Notes: generated by a model not told the origin, from the letters alone. DNA of 64,000 nt from Chryseobacterium sp. 18061 (GCA_902706205.1 CACSKA010000006.1:1-64000); one strand, 5' to 3'. Numbered from the stretch's first letter, positions 17,730 to 29,606 are shown. A program made the numbers and translations.

Positions 17730-19727
17730 TTAGCGAACCAGATGTAAGAAGTGAAGATGCTTTTCATACTGGTCAAGAATATCGTTGATAATCTGTTCCT
17801 GATTCCAGCCCATCACATCGTAATCCTGACCGCCTTCTTTCAGGTAGATTTCAGCCCGATAGTATTTATGCTGCTCTGCCTGCTGCTCCTCATTATCCAG
17901 CCCGGAGATTGCAAAGGTAGGAGCAATATAACCGCGGAGTCTGACTTCGTAGATGAAGTTAAGCTCATTGCCTAAATCCACTTCGAAGCGAATACGGTCT
18001 TCGCCACTGTTGTTGATATGGCTTACGGTGCTCTGTTTGGTCAACTCATCCTGAACCATTGTCATGGCAGGCTGAATGACATCATCCATAAAACGTTTAA
18101 CCAACGAACGTTTTGGCAGATGGGCGATATTGCGCAGTCTGCGCTGCCACGGAATAGGATTACGCGCAGCGGTAGGTGCAATGGTGGTCATATTCTGGCT
18201 GTCGCGCTTGGTGATGTCCCGTCGTAATGCTTTCAGCAATCCGTATATCGATATCAACAAAATCACCGAGAACGGCAGAGCGCTGGCAATGGTCACCGTC
18301 TGCAAGGCGCTAAGACCGCCTGCAATCAGCAACGCAATGGCGACCACCCCCATCAGTGCAGCCCAGAAAATACGCTGCCAGACGGGCGTATTGCTGGAGC
18401 CCCCGGAGGCCAGGGTATCCACCACCATCGCTCCGGAATCTGCCGAGGTGACAAAAAATACGATGACCATCGCCATGGCGATGAACGACAGAATGCTGGA
18501 GAACGGGAAGTGCTCAAGGAAATTAAACAGCGCCAGGGCCACATCCTGCTGGACGGTATTGGCGAGGTCCGTAGCCCCTTCATGCATGATCAGATAAATC
18601 GCGCTGTTTCCGAAGACGGTCATCCATAACAGGGTGAAACCCGCCGGGACGAAGAGCACGCCGGTCACAAATTCGCGGATGGTTCTGCCGCGCGAGACGC
18701 GGGCGATAAACATGCCGACAAACGGCGACCAGGAGAGCCACCAGCCCCAGTACAGCAGCGTCCAGCCACCTAACCAGTTGCTCGATTTAGGCTCGTAGGC
18801 ATACAAATTAAAGGTTTTACTGACCATTTCGGACAGATAACCGCCAGTGTTCTCAACGAACGATTTCAACAGCAGAACCGTAGGTCCCAGCAACATCACC
18901 AGCGCCAGCAGCAACAGCGCCAGGCTCAGGTTGATCTCGGACAAAATACGAATGCCCTTATCCAGCCCCGAGACCACCGAAATCGTTGCCAGGCCAGTGA
19001 TGACCACGATCAGGATCACCTGGACCGTTTCATTAATTGGCACGCCGAAGAGATGATTAAGCCCGGCGTTAACCTGCAGCACGCCATAACCGAGGGAGGT
19101 AGCCACGCCAAACACGGTGCCGATAACCGCAAAGATATCGACCGCATGGCCAATCGGTCCGTAAATGCGATCCCCGATAATCGGATACAGCGCCGAACGC
19201 AGGGTCAGCGGCAAGCCGTGACGATAGCTAAAGAAGGCCAGTATCAACGCCACTATCGCGTAAATCGCCCATGCATGGAGTCCCCAGTGGAAGAAGGTCA
19301 GGCGCATGGCCTGCTTGGCGGCTTCGACCGTTTCCGGGGTACCAACCGGCGGAGAGAGGTAATGCATCACCGGTTCTGCCACCCCGAAGAACATTAGGCC
19401 GATCCCCATCCCGGCGGAAAACAGCATTGCGAACCAGGAGTGATAGCTGAAATCAGGTTGGGCGTGGTCGGGCCCAAGTTTAATATCGCCGTAGCGCGAC
19501 AGCCCGAGGAACGTCACGCTCAGGAGGATCAGCGCTACGGCCAGAATGTAAAACCAGCTGGCGTTGGTGAAGATTTGATTCTGCAGAAGTTTGAAGTTTT
19601 TATCGGCCAGATCGGGGAAAGCCGCGGCAAAGGCGACAAGAAGAAATATTAACAACGCCGAGGTGAAAAACACCGGCTTGTTAATATGATTTTCAGACTT
19701 TTTTATTGGGGTTTCATTCTCACTCAT
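17730..19727 (-). CDS. betT: High-affinity choline transporter, BCCT family
   Basis: 665 residues with 12 membrane segments and a long cytoplasmic C-terminal domain of about 150 residues, the layout of BetT (E. coli 677). The BCCT signature is seen in GMGIGLMFFGVAEPVMHY (glycine-rich TM3) and in the tryptophan-rich TM8 segment (LYWGWWLSWSPFVGMFIARVSRGRT). It imports choline with protons for glycine-betaine synthesis under osmotic stress. The usual betIBA genes are not adjacent. Instead, a truncated gene and an IS903-like relic lie upstream. The start at 19727 gives the family N-terminus. Confidence 0.92.
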   Translation of the reverse strand: MSENETPIKKSENHINKPVFFTSALLIFLLVAFAAAFPDLADKNFKLLQNQIFTNASWFYILAVALILLSVTFLGLSRYGDIKLGPDHAQPDFSYHSWFAMLFSAGMGIGLMFFGVAEPVMHYLSPPVGTPETVEAAKQAMRLTFFHWGLHAWAIYAIVALILAFFSYRHGLPLTLRSALYPIIGDRIYGPIGHAVDIFAVIGTVFGVATSLGYGVLQVNAGLNHLFGVPINETVQVILIVVITGLATISVVSGLDKGIRILSEINLSLALLLLALVMLLGPTVLLLKSFVENTGGYLSEMVSKTFNLYAYEPKSSNWLGGWTLLYWGWWLSWSPFVGMFIARVSRGRTIREFVTGVLFVPAGFTLLWMTVFGNSAIYLIMHEGATDLANTVQQDVALALFNFLEHFPFSSILSFIAMAMVIVFFVTSADSGAMVVDTLASGGSSNTPVWQRIFWAALMGVVAIALLIAGGLSALQTVTIASALPFSVILLISIYGLLKALRRDITKRDSQNMTTIAPTAARNPIPWQRRLRNIAHLPKRSLVKRFMDDVIQPAMTMVQDELTKQSTVSHINNSGEDRIRFEVDLGNELNFIYEVRLRGYIAPTFAISGLDNEEQQAEQHKYYRAEIYLKEGGQDYDVMGWNQEQIINDILDQYEKHLHFLHLVR

Positions 19728-19812
19728 AAGCTCATTTATTCCATTGTGTGTTCACTTCGCCCTGGATGGATGAATTTTGTCACAGCCCGATCCTAACAAA
19801 AGAAAAGGAGTG

Positions 19813-19990
19813 ATGCCTAATGACCTTAAGAATAAGCTGAATCCCTTCTACGATACCTATAATGATAATCGCTGTTCAGGCTTGTGCCAGGATTTGCTCC
19901 GCCGCCAGATCCGCAAGCGTATCAATGAAGTGCACTATCCCGACATCGCAGAGCGACAGCTCCAGAACCTCCCCCTGACGGCGTGCGCGC
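19813..19990 (+). pseudogene. 5' fragment of an unknown gene cut by an IS903-like relic
   Basis: The frame reads MPNDLKNKLNPFYDTYNDNR… with an AAAGGAG ribosome site, and is well behaved for about 59 codons. It then runs into the IS903-like terminus at 19991. The fragment is polar and Arg-rich (LLRRQIRKRINEV). I do not recognise it. It is divergent from betT, the position often held by a regulator. Confidence 0.4.
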
Positions 19991-20190
19991 GGCTTTGTTG
20001 AATTAATCAGATTTAGATAAAGCGCTCCTCGTGACTGACTTCCTCAGGCAATTCGTACACTTTCTGGCATGCCTGCACACGTCATTTTGTTTAAGGCACG
20101 GATCATGGCCATAGCCTCTCCAACCTGCGCATCATAATCCCGAAACGTAAGATGCCCGCCAAACAGCTGTTTGACACGGTACAAGGCAGG
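19991..20190 (-). mobile_element. IS903-like (IS5 family) end and transposase C-terminus, relic
   Basis: The terminus GGCTTTGTTGAATTAATC matches IS903-type ends (GGCTTTGTTGAATAAATC). On the minus strand, bases 20190-20044 encode FGGHLTFRDYDAQVGEAMAM…ALNKMTCAGMPESVRIA and a stop, the C-terminus of an IS903-group transposase. The remainder of the element is absent. Bases 20191-20394 carry another unidentified remnant with no intact frame. Confidence 0.75.
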
Positions 20191-20394
20191 GCAATAATGA
20201 CCCTGAGTTCACAGCTGGACGGTTTGCTATAAAGTGAGGTGCAGACATTGTCACAGACTTCCGCTCCTCGCTCAGAGGGGACCTTCACCATCGGCGTTCC
20301 GTCCGCGGTCAGCGACCCAGTCTTCCAGCACCAGACCCGCAAAACGCTCTCACATCATTGGGTACCAGAATAGCCACAGCCGCTATGGCTTGTT

Positions 20395-20484
20395 CCCCAT
20401 TGATTAACACAACGTGTTGTTAAAAATATCCGCACCCCCAAAAAGGTCTTTTCTGCTTTGCGTTGACAGGCGGGGTTGGCAGGG
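20395..20484 (+). repeat. Dispersed repeat, halves A and B contiguous (empty copy)
   Basis: Half A (20395-20433, CCATTGATTAAC…GTTGTTAAAAATATC) is followed within 7 nt by half B (20440-20484, AAAAAGGTCTTTTCTGC…GTTGGCAGGG). The same two halves flank tacT-tacA at 12203-13233. Bases 20485-20617, up to the mesD stop, contain no gene. Confidence 0.6.
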
Positions 20485-20617
20485 CTGGCGGAGATGCAAA
20501 GTCATCGCAAATGCAGCGGCAATCGTTATCTCATGGGCCAATAGTTGAGCCAGGAAGGAGGGCGATCGACGCGATCGCCAACCCAGGTAGTGTTCGTTAT
20601 CGGTTCTATTCGTACCG

Positions 20618-21649
20618 TTATTTCGCCAACAGCTCTTTACGGACAATTTCAGCGCCGGCACTTAACGCATCCAACTTGCCTTTTGCGACGCCACGCGGCA
20701 ATGGGATCATCCCGCAGTTGGTGCAAGGATAGAGCTTGTCAGCGTCGACAAACTGCAGTGCTTTTCGCAGCGTCGCGGCAACTTCTTCAGGTGTTTCAAT
20801 GGCATTGGTTGCCACATCAATAGCCCCAACCATCACCTTTTTACCGCGAATAAGCTCCATTAGCTCCATCGGGACGTGAGAGTTTTGACATTCCAGCGAA
20901 ATGATATCGATATTGGATTTTTGCAGCTTTGGAAAAATTTCTTCATATTGACGCCATTCAGTACCCAGCGTCTTTTTCCAGTCTGTATTGGCTTTAATGC
21001 CGTAGCCGTAGCAGATATGCACCGCGGTTTCGCATTTCAGCCCTTCGATGGCTCTTTCTAAAGTGGCGATTCCCCAGTCATTCACCTCATCAAAAAAGAC
21101 ATTAAATGCAGGTTCATCAAACTGGATAATATCGACACCCACGGCCTCTAACTCTTTAGCTTCTTCATTGAGAATTTTGGCGAATTCCCAGGCGAGTTTT
21201 TCACGGCTTTTATAGTGATTATCATAAAGCGTGTCGATCATTGTCATAGGCCCCGGGAGGGCCCATTTAATAGGCTGTGTAGTTTGCTGACGTAACAGTC
21301 TGGCATCTTCAACGAAGACGGATTTTTGGCGACTTACCGGGCCAACGACGGTAGGCACACTTGCTTCGTAGCGATTACGAATTTTAACTATCTCACGGTT
21401 CTCGAAATCAACGCCGTTGAGGTGCTCAATAAAGGTGGTGACAAAATGCTGACGCGTTTGCTCGCCATCACTGACAATATCAATCCCGGCCTGTTGCTGA
21501 TCGTCCAGACACAAACGCAAGGCATCCTGCTTACCGTCGATTAATTCCTGACCCTGCAATTTCCAGGGTGACCAAAGTGTCTCAGGCTGTGCAAGCCAGG
21601 AGGGCTTAGGTAAACTGCCGGCAGTTGAAGTGGGTAATAATTTTTTCAT
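20618..21649 (-). CDS. mesD: MesD, folate-independent core methionine synthase
   Basis: 343 residues, the length of the catalytic half of MetE without its N-terminal domain. Zinc/homocysteine residues are present: His and Cys in VHICYGYG, Glu in ISLECQNSH, and Cys in YPCTNCGMIPLPR. It lies 27 nt after the DUF1852 gene. That pairing identifies the MesD/MesX system, which methylates homocysteine without methyl-folate and needs MesX and oxygen (known from work on folate-independent methionine synthases). Start ATG 21649 (MKKLLPTSTAGSLPKP) is chosen over 21676 because of the AAGGT site and family start. Confidence 0.85.
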   Translation of the reverse strand: MKKLLPTSTAGSLPKPSWLAQPETLWSPWKLQGQELIDGKQDALRLCLDDQQQAGIDIVSDGEQTRQHFVTTFIEHLNGVDFENREIVKIRNRYEASVPTVVGPVSRQKSVFVEDARLLRQQTTQPIKWALPGPMTMIDTLYDNHYKSREKLAWEFAKILNEEAKELEAVGVDIIQFDEPAFNVFFDEVNDWGIATLERAIEGLKCETAVHICYGYGIKANTDWKKTLGTEWRQYEEIFPKLQKSNIDIISLECQNSHVPMELMELIRGKKVMVGAIDVATNAIETPEEVAATLRKALQFVDADKLYPCTNCGMIPLPRGVAKGKLDALSAGAEIVRKELLAK

Positions 21650-21676
21650 TACAGGTGACCTTATACTTTTCGTCAA

Positions 21677-22660
21677 TCAAAGAACGGAATGAGCAGACCA
21701 GAGTTCAAGAACAGTTTGATAGGGTTTGATGAAATGCTGTTCAGTAAATTTCCCTTGTTCAATAGCCAACTGGCTACGTTCTTCGCGATCGTAAACAATG
21801 CGTGTCAGAGAATAATCCTGATAGTTCAGGCTAGGTTGATACTGCAGTCCTGCCGCGGAATTAGCATTGTATATTTCTGGACGGTATATTTTCTGGAACG
21901 TCTCCATCGTGCTGATGGTGCTAATCAGCTCAAGGTCGGTGTAATCACTGAGTAAGTCGCCGGTGAAGTAAAACGCCAACGGTGCAACGCTGTTTTCAGG
22001 CATAAAATAGCGCGCCCGCAACCCCATTTTTGAAAAATAGGTATCGGTCAACGACGGTTCATCCTGCTGATACTCAGCGCCTAATACAGGATGCTGATTA
22101 CCGGTGCGGTAATAGGTGTTTTTACTGGAGACGCTCAGGCAGATAACCGGTGCTTTAGCAAAGTTGTTCTTGTATGCTTCTGAATTAACAAAGCACTTAA
22201 AAATATTCCCGTGTAATTTACCAAAATCATCCGGAAGGCTAAGCTTAGCTTTGTTTTTATTATGTGCGGGCAGTAATACGCTGAAATCATAATCTCGCAC
22301 ATAAGACGAAAAGTTATTGCCCAGAATTCCTTCAAAGCGCTCATTGGTTTTTTTATCAACGATATGGGTTTTTAATATTTCAATAACAGGGAAGGCATCG
22401 ACCTTTCCTTCACGTTGAATATTCAATTGCGCAGTAATAATTTCAAGTTCGACAGAATAACGGTCGCCCTTTGGGTTATCCCAGTGGGCCAGGGAATTGA
22501 AACGGTTGTCAATCATCACTAAGGTGTTGCGCAAGTTATCCTGGCGCTTCTCACCCCTTGCCAGATTAGCAAAGTTGGTCGTAATACGCGTATTTTCTGA
22601 AGGGTTATAATCCTCATCGAAACGAATGCGCGTAAGGGTGAAAGTAAATTCTTTATTCAT
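21677..22660 (-). CDS. mesX: MesX, DUF1852 partner of MesD
   Basis: 327 residues of the DUF1852 family (MNKEFTFTLTRIRFDEDYNPSENTRITTNFANLARG at the start). MesX is required for MesD activity and is thought to take part in the oxygen-dependent supply of the methyl group; its chemistry is not established. It is the first gene of the pair and has an AGGA ribosome site. A perfect MetR-type site lies 133 nt upstream, consistent with control by homocysteine/methionine supply. Confidence 0.85.
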   Translation of the reverse strand: MNKEFTFTLTRIRFDEDYNPSENTRITTNFANLARGEKRQDNLRNTLVMIDNRFNSLAHWDNPKGDRYSVELEIITAQLNIQREGKVDAFPVIEILKTHIVDKKTNERFEGILGNNFSSYVRDYDFSVLLPAHNKNKAKLSLPDDFGKLHGNIFKCFVNSEAYKNNFAKAPVICLSVSSKNTYYRTGNQHPVLGAEYQQDEPSLTDTYFSKMGLRARYFMPENSVAPLAFYFTGDLLSDYTDLELISTISTMETFQKIYRPEIYNANSAAGLQYQPSLNYQDYSLTRIVYDREERSQLAIEQGKFTEQHFIKPYQTVLELWSAHSVL

Positions 22661-22792
22661 CGTAATCTGGCATCCTGGCGGCTGAGATAAAACCGGGTTT
22701 TAATTCAGCAGTCTTCAAAATTTATTTAATAACAGAATTCATTTTATGCCTGAGTCATTGATTGAGGAAAAGTGATTTAATTTCATTCAACA

Positions 22793-22805
22793 TGAACGAT
22801 ATTCA
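22793..22805 (-). promoter_or_regulatory. MetR-type binding site upstream of mesX
   Basis: TGAACGATATTCA fits the MetR consensus TGAA-N5-TTCA exactly. A second dyad, AACGAT-N7-ATCGTT (22795-22813), overlaps it. Located 133 nt before mesX with no other gene nearby. Function inferred. Confidence 0.55.
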
Positions 22806-22898
22806 TGATCGTTATACGTGCGGGAAGGTGATAGGGCGGAAATTCAGCGGCCATGATTGATTAACCTGCTGATTTAAACGTTCGCAGTCATCAAAAGA

Positions 22899-22929
22899 CG
22901 TCAGCCAGATGTGGATAATCTGGCTGACG
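22899..22929 (-). terminator. yeaH terminator
   Basis: Perfect 12-bp stem CGTCAGCCAGAT/ATCTGGCTGACG with a 7-nt loop, starting 5 nt beyond the yeaH stop and followed on the minus strand by TCTTTTG. Confidence 0.75.
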
Positions 22930-22934
22930 GGGGG

Positions 22935-24285
<1,351 letters not shown>

Positions 24286-24293
24286 ATTCGACA

Positions 24294-26228
24294 TTATGAC
24301 GATTTGCGCACGCGCAGATACCATTCGCACAGCAGGCGTACCTGTTTACGGGTGTAGCCTTTCTCCATCATGCGATCGACAAAATCGTCGTGTTTTTTCT
24401 GCTCGTCGGTTGAGGTTTTGGCGTTAAACGAAATGACTGGCAACAGCTCTTCGGTATTGGAGAACATTTTCTTCTCGATAACCGTGCGCAGTTTTTCGTA
24501 GCTGGTCCAGTTCGGGTTACGTCCGCTGTAGTTCGCTCTGGCGCGCAGCACGAAGTTGACGATTTCGTTACGGAAGTCTTTCGGGTTGCTGATCCCGGCA
24601 GGCTTTTCAATTTTTTCCAGTTCTGCATTCAGGGATTCACGGTCAAACAGCTGGCCGGTATCCGGGTCGCGGTATTCCTGGTCCTGGATCCAGAAGTCTG
24701 CATACGTAACGTAGCGGTCGAAAATGTTCTGCCCGTACTCAGAGTAAGATTCCAGGTAGGCGGTCTGAATCTCTTTGCCGATGAACTCAGCGTATTTCGG
24801 GATAAGATAGCCTTTGAGGAACTCGAGATAGCGTTCAGCCTGCTCTTGTGGGAACTGTTCACGTTCAATCTGCTGCTCCAGCACGTAGAACAGATGCACC
24901 GGGTTAGCCGCCACTTCGACGTGATCGAAGTTGAACACCCGTGAGAGTATTTTGAACGCAAAGCGCGTCGACAGCCCGTTCATGCCTTCGTCCACGCCCG
25001 AGTAGTCGCGATACTCCTGATAGGATTTCGCTTTCGGGTCGGTGTCTTTCAGACTTTCACCGTCATACACGCGCATTTTTGAGTAGATGCTCGAGTTTTC
25101 CGGCTCTTTCAGACGCGAGAGAATCGAGAAGCGGGACAGCGTTTCGAGCGTGCCTGGCGCACAAGGCGCATGGGTCAGCTCACTGTGATTAAGCAGTTTC
25201 TCGTAGATTTTGATCTCTTCGGAAATCCGCAGGCAATAAGGCACTTTGACAATGTACACACGGTCAAGGAACGCCTCATTGTTTTTGTTATTACGGAAAG
25301 TCACCCACTCAGATTCGTTCGAGTGCGCCAGAATGATGCCGTTGAACGGCAGGGCGGAGATGCCTTCGGTCCCGTTGTAGTTACCTTCCTGAGTCGCGGT
25401 CAGCAGCGGATGCAGCACCTTAATAGGGGCTTTAAACATCTCGACGAATTCCATCAGACCCTGGTTCGCGCGGCACAGCGCGCCGGAGTAGCCATACGCA
25501 TCTGGATCGTTCTGTGCGTGGTTTTCCAGCTTACGAATATCGACTTTGCCGACCAGCGCTGAGATATCCTGGTTGTTCTCATCACCCGGTTCAGTTTTGG
25601 CAATAGCAATCTGCGCCAGAATCGACGGCCATACTTTCACCACGCGGAACTTGGTGATGTCGCCGCCAAATTCGTTCAGACGTTTTGCCGCCCACGGCGA
25701 CATAATGGTACCGAGATAGCGGTTCGGGATGCCGTACTCTTTTTCAAGAATCTGCGCATCTTCCTGCGGATTAAACAGGCACAGCGGGTGATCGTTTACC
25801 GGGCTGCGTTCGCCGTTAGCACTGAGCACATAAATGGGTACACGCTGCATCAGCGCTTTCAGTCGTTCAGCCAGCGACGATTTACCACCACCCACCGGGC
25901 CCAGTAAATAGAGGATCTGTTTCTTTTCTTCCAGACCCTGAGCGGCATGTTTCAGGTAGGCGACGATTTGTTCGATAGCGTCTTCCATACCGTAGAACTC
26001 TTCAAACGCCGGGTAGCGTGCGACCACCCGATTCGAAAATAGACGGGACAGCCGTGGCTCATGGGCAGTATCGACCATGACTGGCTCACCGATAGCCATT
26101 AATAGCCTTTCTGCCGCATTGGCATAGGCACTGCGATCTTGCTTACAGGTTGCAAGAAATTCCTGCAGTGTGAACTCTTCGTCCTTGGCAGCTTCATAAC
26201 GCTGGCGATAGTGATCGAATATATTCAT
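24294..26228 (-). CDS. yeaG: YeaG (PrkA) serine protein kinase
   Basis: 644 residues, the full PrkA length. The AAA-type N-terminal domain carries a Walker A-like GPVGGGKSSLAERL (about 110-123). The C-terminal PrkA kinase domain follows. The sequence is nearly the E. coli protein. YeaG is a Ser/Thr kinase that works with YeaH in stress and nitrogen-limitation responses. It is the first gene of the yeaGH operon and is preceded by a consensus sigma-54 promoter 104-118 nt upstream of its start. Confidence 0.95.
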   Translation of the reverse strand: MNIFDHYRQRYEAAKDEEFTLQEFLATCKQDRSAYANAAERLLMAIGEPVMVDTAHEPRLSRLFSNRVVARYPAFEEFYGMEDAIEQIVAYLKHAAQGLEEKKQILYLLGPVGGGKSSLAERLKALMQRVPIYVLSANGERSPVNDHPLCLFNPQEDAQILEKEYGIPNRYLGTIMSPWAAKRLNEFGGDITKFRVVKVWPSILAQIAIAKTEPGDENNQDISALVGKVDIRKLENHAQNDPDAYGYSGALCRANQGLMEFVEMFKAPIKVLHPLLTATQEGNYNGTEGISALPFNGIILAHSNESEWVTFRNNKNNEAFLDRVYIVKVPYCLRISEEIKIYEKLLNHSELTHAPCAPGTLETLSRFSILSRLKEPENSSIYSKMRVYDGESLKDTDPKAKSYQEYRDYSGVDEGMNGLSTRFAFKILSRVFNFDHVEVAANPVHLFYVLEQQIEREQFPQEQAERYLEFLKGYLIPKYAEFIGKEIQTAYLESYSEYGQNIFDRYVTYADFWIQDQEYRDPDTGQLFDRESLNAELEKIEKPAGISNPKDFRNEIVNFVLRARANYSGRNPNWTSYEKLRTVIEKKMFSNTEELLPVISFNAKTSTDEQKKHDDFVDRMMEKGYTRKQVRLLCEWYLRVRKSS

Positions 26229-26330
26229 GGCATGCCGTCCTTTCGTTTTTTAGCACAGGATAAGAGCCGTTCGTATGAATAATAGAGGCTCCCGGAAGGG
26301 ATAAGCTGAACGACGCTTGTTCAATCTCCA

Positions 26331-26346
26331 GCAACCCTTGTGCCAG
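26331..26346 (-). promoter_or_regulatory. Sigma-54 promoter of yeaGH
   Basis: Minus strand: CTGGCACAAGGGTTGC, i.e. TGGCAC-N5-TTGC, the full -24/-12 consensus. It fits the known NtrC/RpoN dependence of yeaGH in E. coli. The rest of 26229-26656 holds no gene that I can support. Confidence 0.85.
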
Positions 26347-26656
26347 GTTGTTGGGCCTGAAAACATAACGTGCCCCGCGATTACACCTTCTGAATTTAAG
26401 CGTAGATGGCATTTGGAAAACTTGCATGTTGGCAAAAGTCAATTTCAATGACATATCAATAACTCATCAAAAAATACCGCGACTTAAAGGCGAAGAAAAT
26501 TCATGGCTTAACCGGGTTGTCTTCTGTCTGTAAGCGAGCTGTCATGTGACGGTGGCAGGTTGATTGGTTAAATCATGTCTATGGATGTAAAGAATTTGAG
26601 GTAAGCGGAACGGGGGGGTAAACTTCAGCCGCTTTTATTTGAAAGGGATATGCAAC

Positions 26657-27406
26657 GTGAGAACAATCAAACTTTTGACAACGGGTCTGCTCTTCGCAAC
26701 AGCAGCGACCGTTGCACATGCGGCTGACAGCAAGCTGACGCTGGGAGCTGGCGTTGGGGTGATAGGGCATCCGTATAAACAGTACAGCAGCGACGTTTAC
26801 CCGGTGCCTGCTATTGATTTTGAAAGTGATAACTTCTGGTTCCATGGTCTCGGCGCAGGGTATTACCTGTGGAACGATACCACCGATAAGCTCTCCATCA
26901 CCGCCTACTGGTCGCCGTTGTACTTCAAACCGGGCGACAGCGATAACAATCAGCTGCGTAAGCTCGATCGTCGTCAGTCGACGATGATGGCTGGCCTGTC
27001 TTACCTGCACTTTACGCAGTACGGCTTCCTGCGCACGACGCTTGCTGGCGACACGCTGGACAAGAGCAATGGTATCTCATGGGATATGGCCTGGTTGTAC
27101 CGCTACAACACCGGAGCGTTGACCGTGACGCCAGGGATTGGTGTGCAGTGGAGCAGCGATAATCAGAACGAATACTACTACGGTGTTTCCAAAAACGAAT
27201 CACGGAAAAGTGGCCTGCGCAGCTACGATCCGCAAGATGGCTGGAACCCGTACGTTGAGCTTTCTGTGAACTATAAGCTGAATGAGGCTTGGAGCGTGTA
27301 CGGAGTCGGGCGTTATACCCGCTTGTCGGATGAAGTCACCGACAGCCCGATGATCGACAAAGACTGGACCGGCCTGCTGTCCACCGGTATAACCTACAGC
27401 TTCTGA
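26657..27406 (+). CDS. mipA: MipA/OmpV outer-membrane scaffold protein
   Basis: 249 residues. The signal peptide (VRTIKLLTTGLLFATAATVAHA) is cleaved after AHA, and the mature part is a beta-barrel of the MipA/OmpV family ending in an aromatic residue (ITYSF). In E. coli, MipA links the lytic transglycosylase MltA to the PBP1B murein synthase. The start is GTG 26657, 9 nt after AAAGGG. An upstream in-frame TTG at 26639 lies within the ribosome site region and is not credible. Confidence 0.93.
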   Translation: MRTIKLLTTGLLFATAATVAHAADSKLTLGAGVGVIGHPYKQYSSDVYPVPAIDFESDNFWFHGLGAGYYLWNDTTDKLSITAYWSPLYFKPGDSDNNQLRKLDRRQSTMMAGLSYLHFTQYGFLRTTLAGDTLDKSNGISWDMAWLYRYNTGALTVTPGIGVQWSSDNQNEYYYGVSKNESRKSGLRSYDPQDGWNPYVELSVNYKLNEAWSVYGVGRYTRLSDEVTDSPMIDKDWTGLLSTGITYSF

Positions 27407-27437
27407 TAATGCACCGATGAGGTGCGCAGAGTGCAAT

Positions 27438-27463
27438 AAAACAGGGCGGAGACGCCCTGTTTT
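27438..27463. terminator. Bidirectional terminator between mipA and yeaD
   Basis: AAAACAGGGCG-GAGA-CGCCCTGTTTT between two convergent genes. Stem of 11 bp, with A- and T-runs on both sides. Confidence 0.85.
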
Positions 27464-27487
27464 GCATTGTGTTAGTGCAGGATGTGA

Positions 27488-28372
27488 TTAGCGTTTAGTC
27501 ACGCGAATCGACTGCGACAAACGCGTAGGTTTTTCTTCTGACGCATGCTGCGGTACGGTTACGCAGGCAGTTTCCACGCAAACGAAGGTTTTGTATCCGT
27601 CGTCTGGCATATCACCCATGCTAACGGACAGCGCAGGACCAGGGTTCCAGCCAACTACATTACTCTGATGACCGTGGATAACGTCAATATTACGGCTCAG
27701 TGCACCGTCGTGGATCACGCTGCAGCCTTCAGCATTCAGGTACACGCGGTCGGTGCGGTCCGGGAAGGTCTGGACGCCATCGGCCAGCACGCCTTCTTCG
27801 GCATTTTTCACTTTATCGATGTAGCGGTCGCCAAAGCCACTCACTTTCACCGCGCTGATGTCACCGACATTGAAATAGGTGTGCAGGGCAGAAGTAGTCT
27901 CGAATTCACCGTGCGCTTCCAGCTCGATTTCACAAGTTTTGCCCACTTTGAAGCGCGCATACAGCGTGAAGTCGTGCGGCCAAAGTTTCTTGGTTTCTTC
28001 GCTGCTCTGCAGCTCGAAAGTCAGAACCACGCCATTGTCGTCTTCGTTATGGGCTTTCAGGTTCCACGGCAGATTACGCGCAAAACCATGAGCAGGCAGC
28101 CCCTGCTGTTCCGCCGGGCCGAACCATGGCCAGCAGATTGGTACGCCGCCGCGCAGTGCGACACCGTTTTTGAATGGGGTGTTATTGCTGAGCCACAGTA
28201 CGTCAGCTTCTCCTGCTGGTTTCCAGGAGAGCAGGTGTGCGCCCTGAAGTGCAAAAGAGGCTTTAGCCTGCGGGTGATCGACGACAATCAGTTCCAGATC
28301 GTCAAACTGACGACGAGAAAGGACAGGGGTAAGTTGTTCAACTACCGGGAGAGCAAAAATTTTGTTAATCAT
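27488..28372 (-). CDS. yeaD: YeaD, D-hexose-6-phosphate epimerase-like (aldose 1-epimerase family)
   Basis: 294 residues, matching E. coli YeaD. Galactose-mutarotase-like beta-sandwich with GGVPICWPWFG and an active-site His in TYFNVGD and HGFARN segments. Family members interconvert anomers of hexose-6-phosphates. Start ATG 28372 has an AAGGA site 8 nt upstream; the longer frame to 28402 is unsupported. It lies downstream of gapA, separated by a strong terminator. Confidence 0.92.
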   Translation of the reverse strand: MINKIFALPVVEQLTPVLSRRQFDDLELIVVDHPQAKASFALQGAHLLSWKPAGEADVLWLSNNTPFKNGVALRGGVPICWPWFGPAEQQGLPAHGFARNLPWNLKAHNEDDNGVVLTFELQSSEETKKLWPHDFTLYARFKVGKTCEIELEAHGEFETTSALHTYFNVGDISAVKVSGFGDRYIDKVKNAEEGVLADGVQTFPDRTDRVYLNAEGCSVIHDGALSRNIDVIHGHQSNVVGWNPGPALSVSMGDMPDDGYKTFVCVETACVTVPQHASEEKPTRLSQSIRVTKR

Positions 28373-28518
28373 GGTGCAATCCTTGGTTAGCGTGACACTC
28401 AATCATGAAAGTTGCATCAAGGCGGCAAGCCGGAGGAGATCCGGGAGCATAGAACGCATGTGACCGGAATCCGAGGGTGAAGCCAACACAGAGGCAGCTT
28501 GCAGGATGACGTGTACAT

Positions 28519-28546
28519 AAAAAAAGGCGACCGAGGTCGCCTTTTT
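28519..28546. terminator. gapA terminator
   Basis: AAAAAGGCGACC-GA-GGTCGCCTTTTT, 12-bp stem with a 2-nt centre, 21 nt beyond the gapA stop and followed by A/T. Confidence 0.9.
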
Positions 28547-28567
28547 GGATCAGATTCTCATCTCAAC

Positions 28568-29575
<1,008 letters not shown>

Positions 29576-29606
29576 CTATTTGTTAGTGAATAAAAGGTTG
29601 CCTGTA

